A DNA stretch of 64,000 nucleotides from Flavobacteriales bacterium. Its GTDB lineage: Bacteria; Bacteroidota; Bacteroidia; Flavobacteriales; JASBRU01. Each line of letters starts with the position of its first letter. Position 1 is the first letter of the stretch. Below, one piece after another: positions 62,466 to 64,000 of this stretch. The translations under genes were made by a program, and so were the position numbers. The stretch lies in contig JASBRU010000008.1 of the NCBI GenBank assembly GCA_030149285.1, positions 62,001 to 126,000 on the forward strand, written 5' to 3'. The notes below the pieces were generated by a model. It was not told the origin of the DNA. It searched no databases and saw only the letters and a program-made list of their open reading frames with translations.

Positions 62466-62473
62466 TAAATTTG
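62466..62473 (+). promoter_or_regulatory. -7 promoter box for Crp/Fnr gene 1
   Basis: TAAATTTG ending 4 bases before the ATG at 62478. The transcript is probably leaderless. Confidence 0.5.
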
Positions 62474-62477
62474 GGAT

Positions 62478-63182
62478 ATGAACGAAAGTGCTCCTCATAT
62501 TTGCGAAATGTGTAATACCCGAAAGTTATCGGCTTTTTCTGAATTGGGAAAAGAAGAGCTAAGCGACTTATCGGAACACAAAGCCTGTGTGTTTTTTAAG
62601 AAAGGGCAAATTATTATGCATGAGGGTAGTAGACCAACCGGTGTTTACTGTATTCATCATGGTAAGGCTAAGTTTTATAAGCTAGGGCAAGAAGGGAAAG
62701 AGCAAATTATTCGTTTTGCAAAAGATGGAGACTTATTGGGCTACCGATCTATTTTAAGTGGCGAAGCAGTATCTGTTTCAATAGCTGCTTTAGAAGATAC
62801 GCATGCTTGTTTTTTACCAAAAGCAATGCTATTTGAAGTAATAGAAAATAACCCCAAGTTTTCTTTAAATATTATGAAAATGGCTTGCCATGAATTGGGA
62901 GAGGCCGGAAAGCTGATTACCAATTTAGCGCAGAAATCTGTTACAGAGCGCTTGGCAGAAATGCTATTGATATTAAAAGAAACCTTTGGCGAAGATGCCG
63001 ATGGTAATATAGATATATCTTTAACCAGAGAAGAGCTTGCCAGTATGGTTGGTACAGCTACAGAGTCTGTAATTCGTTTACTATCTAAGTTTAAAGAAGA
63101 CGAATTGATTTCTATAAAAGGCAGAAAAATAAAGGTAGAAAACCCTGTAAAGCTTGCCAGAGTAGGGAACGTTTTTGACTAA
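62478..63182 (+). CDS. Crp/Fnr family regulator 1
   Basis: 234 residues. The N-terminus has HICEMCNTRKLSAFSELGKE, with a Cys-x2-Cys pair (residues 9 and 12) as in FNR-like oxygen sensors. The cyclic-nucleotide-binding-fold domain follows (KGQIIMHEGSRPTGVYCIHH). A helix-turn-helix region is LTREELASMVGTATESVIRL near the C-terminus. It could bind an iron-sulfur cluster, but only two N-terminal cysteines are close together. It lies 88 bp upstream of a second Crp/Fnr gene on the same strand; the two are about 20-35 percent alike by eye. Confidence 0.9.
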   Translation: MNESAPHICEMCNTRKLSAFSELGKEELSDLSEHKACVFFKKGQIIMHEGSRPTGVYCIHHGKAKFYKLGQEGKEQIIRFAKDGDLLGYRSILSGEAVSVSIAALEDTHACFLPKAMLFEVIENNPKFSLNIMKMACHELGEAGKLITNLAQKSVTERLAEMLLILKETFGEDADGNIDISLTREELASMVGTATESVIRLLSKFKEDELISIKGRKIKVENPVKLARVGNVFD

Positions 63183-63210
63183 AAACGTCTTATTTCATCA
63201 GTTTATATCC

Positions 63211-63222
63211 TGACAAATGTCA
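63211..63222. promoter_or_regulatory. Inverted repeat TGACAAATGTCA, candidate Crp/Fnr site
   Basis: A TGACA/TGTCA inverted repeat with a 2-bp centre lies between the two Crp/Fnr genes, about 50 bp upstream of the second start. Its size and spacing fit a dimeric Crp/Fnr operator, so autoregulation is possible. Nothing shows binding. Confidence 0.35.
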
Positions 63223-63270
63223 TAGTTCTATAGTTATGCTGTGTATACTTTTACTCTTATCAAAAAAAGT

Positions 63271-63966
63271 ATGCAAGACGTATCGTATCAAATAGGGCAA
63301 CTCATAATTAAACAAAACTTCGGAAACATCTCCGAAAGTATGATTGCTGCTATACATAAAGATGCACAATTGCGTACCTATAATGCCAAGTCTACCATTT
63401 TATCAGAAGGTTCTAAGTCTAAAGGAGTATATATTTTACTTAATGGTGTAGCAAAGGCATTTACTTATGCCGAAAATGGTAAGGAAGTTATTTTAAGCCT
63501 TTACGGAACCGGAGACTCTTTCGGATTAAAATCTGTAATTGAAGATGGTAATTTTGATAAAACTGTGGAGGTTATAGAAAAAGCCGAGGTTTACTTTATT
63601 CCGCAAGAAACCATATATACGGTGCTAAAAAAGCACCCAAGTATGTTATATTCTTTACTAAAGAAAATTGATGTTGGGATTGGTAATTTACATAACCAAG
63701 CAATTGCCTTAGCACAAAAAAGTGCTGATGAAAGATTGGCTCAGGCGTTATTGATGCTACGCAATAAGTTTGGTTTAGACTATGAAGGCTATTTGCTACT
63801 AAATTTAAGTGCAGCTAACTTGGCAGCATTGGTAAACACTACACGGTCTAGCATCTACAAGTTTATAAAGCTTTTTGAAGATTTAGGGGTTATAGAAAAC
63901 AACAATGGCAGAATAAAAATATGCAAAGAAAAGCAACTGCTTAAGTCGGCAGGAGGCTTAGTATAA
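63271..63966 (+). CDS. Crp/Fnr family regulator 2
   Basis: 231 residues from ATG 63271; a GTG at 63241 would add ten residues. It has the cyclic-nucleotide-binding-fold pattern (AKSTILSEGSKSKGVYILLN, FGLKSVIEDGNFDKTVEVIE) and a C-terminal helix-turn-helix around LSAANLAALVNTTRSSIYKF. It lacks the N-terminal CxxC of regulator 1, so a metabolite rather than a cluster may be sensed. Both regulators lie beside a stress protein, a thioredoxin-like gene and an acyltransferase. Confidence 0.88.
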   Translation: MQDVSYQIGQLIIKQNFGNISESMIAAIHKDAQLRTYNAKSTILSEGSKSKGVYILLNGVAKAFTYAENGKEVILSLYGTGDSFGLKSVIEDGNFDKTVEVIEKAEVYFIPQETIYTVLKKHPSMLYSLLKKIDVGIGNLHNQAIALAQKSADERLAQALLMLRNKFGLDYEGYLLLNLSAANLAALVNTTRSSIYKFIKLFEDLGVIENNNGRIKICKEKQLLKSAGGLV

Positions 63967-64000
63967 AAAGTTGTTATACGGATACCTTTTTTTGTGCATA

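Noticed and set aside
1-64000. CRISPR arrays, insertion sequences, integrases or phage structural genes
   Set aside because: No direct-repeat arrays, transposase motifs or phage genes were recognised; the accessory loci appear without a visible mobile element.

Overview
The window looks like a chromosomal segment of a Bacteroidota bacterium, most likely of the Flavobacteriales. The evidence is: upstream sites of the form TAnnTTTG, the Bacteroidota -7 promoter element; few Shine-Dalgarno sequences; cell-surface proteins ending in type IX secretion sorting domains; DUF5686/CarboxypepD_reg outer-membrane proteins; a two-component-regulator propeller protein; and the local gene content (rplM-rpsI-rpsB-tsf, odhA-odhB, tyrosine catabolism). 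The DNA is AT-rich and tightly packed. Several convergent gene pairs touch or overlap, and most transcription units end in strong hairpin terminators.

Layout. 1-1.5 kb: the start of a propeller sensor protein, a small membrane-anchored protein and a DinB-family protein. 1.5-4.5 kb: a two-gene island with a cytosine-5 DNA methyltransferase and a MORC/MutL-like GHKL ATPase carrying a nuclease-like C-terminus, next to a CAT-anticodon tRNA. 4.7-11.1 kb: housekeeping genes (HAD phosphatase, methylmalonyl-CoA epimerase, ABC exporter, rbfA, LolC/E-like permease, dusB, CPBP protease). 11.1-14.2 kb: an ExbB/ExbD energy-transducing cluster with three ExbD paralogues. 14.2-22 kb: tRNA-Ser, asparaginase, TatD nuclease, a secreted protein and the 2-oxoglutarate dehydrogenase E1/E2 operon. 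22-31 kb: envelope genes, including a four-gene operon (RND permease, rfbA, prenyl synthase, small protein) and a DUF5686 protein, then an unannotated-size 44-residue membrane protein. 31.3-33.7 kb: hppD and hmgA. 33.7-36.8 kb: small surface proteins and trhO.

36.9-41.6 kb holds the most prominent accessory locus: a three-gene restriction-modification-like system. It has two methyltransferase-type subunits with complementary motif sets and a GIY-YIG-like/SF2 helicase protein. 41.7-50.6 kb: threonine dehydrogenase, a vitamin-K-dependent-carboxylase-like HTTM protein, an orphan AT-rich gene, a GAF/PAS protein with a histidine box but no ATPase, a metallophosphoesterase and DNA polymerase I. 50.6-55.3 kb: a spondin-domain lipoprotein, an outer-membrane-type lipoprotein and two T9SS cargo proteins, one of them an M43 metalloprotease. 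55.4-59.5 kb: the translation block rplM-rpsI-rpsB-tsf, pyrH and frr. 59.5-64 kb: DUF3703, an LpxL-like acyltransferase, a tandem UspA protein, a thioredoxin-like protein and two Crp/Fnr regulators.

The candidates for something less well described are the MORC-nuclease/Dcm pair (1549-4517), the split-methylase helicase system (36993-41624), the PD-(D/E)XK-like orphan (43985-44707) and a set of genes whose -7 box lies only 4-6 bases before the ATG, implying leaderless transcripts. No IS element, prophage or CRISPR array was seen.
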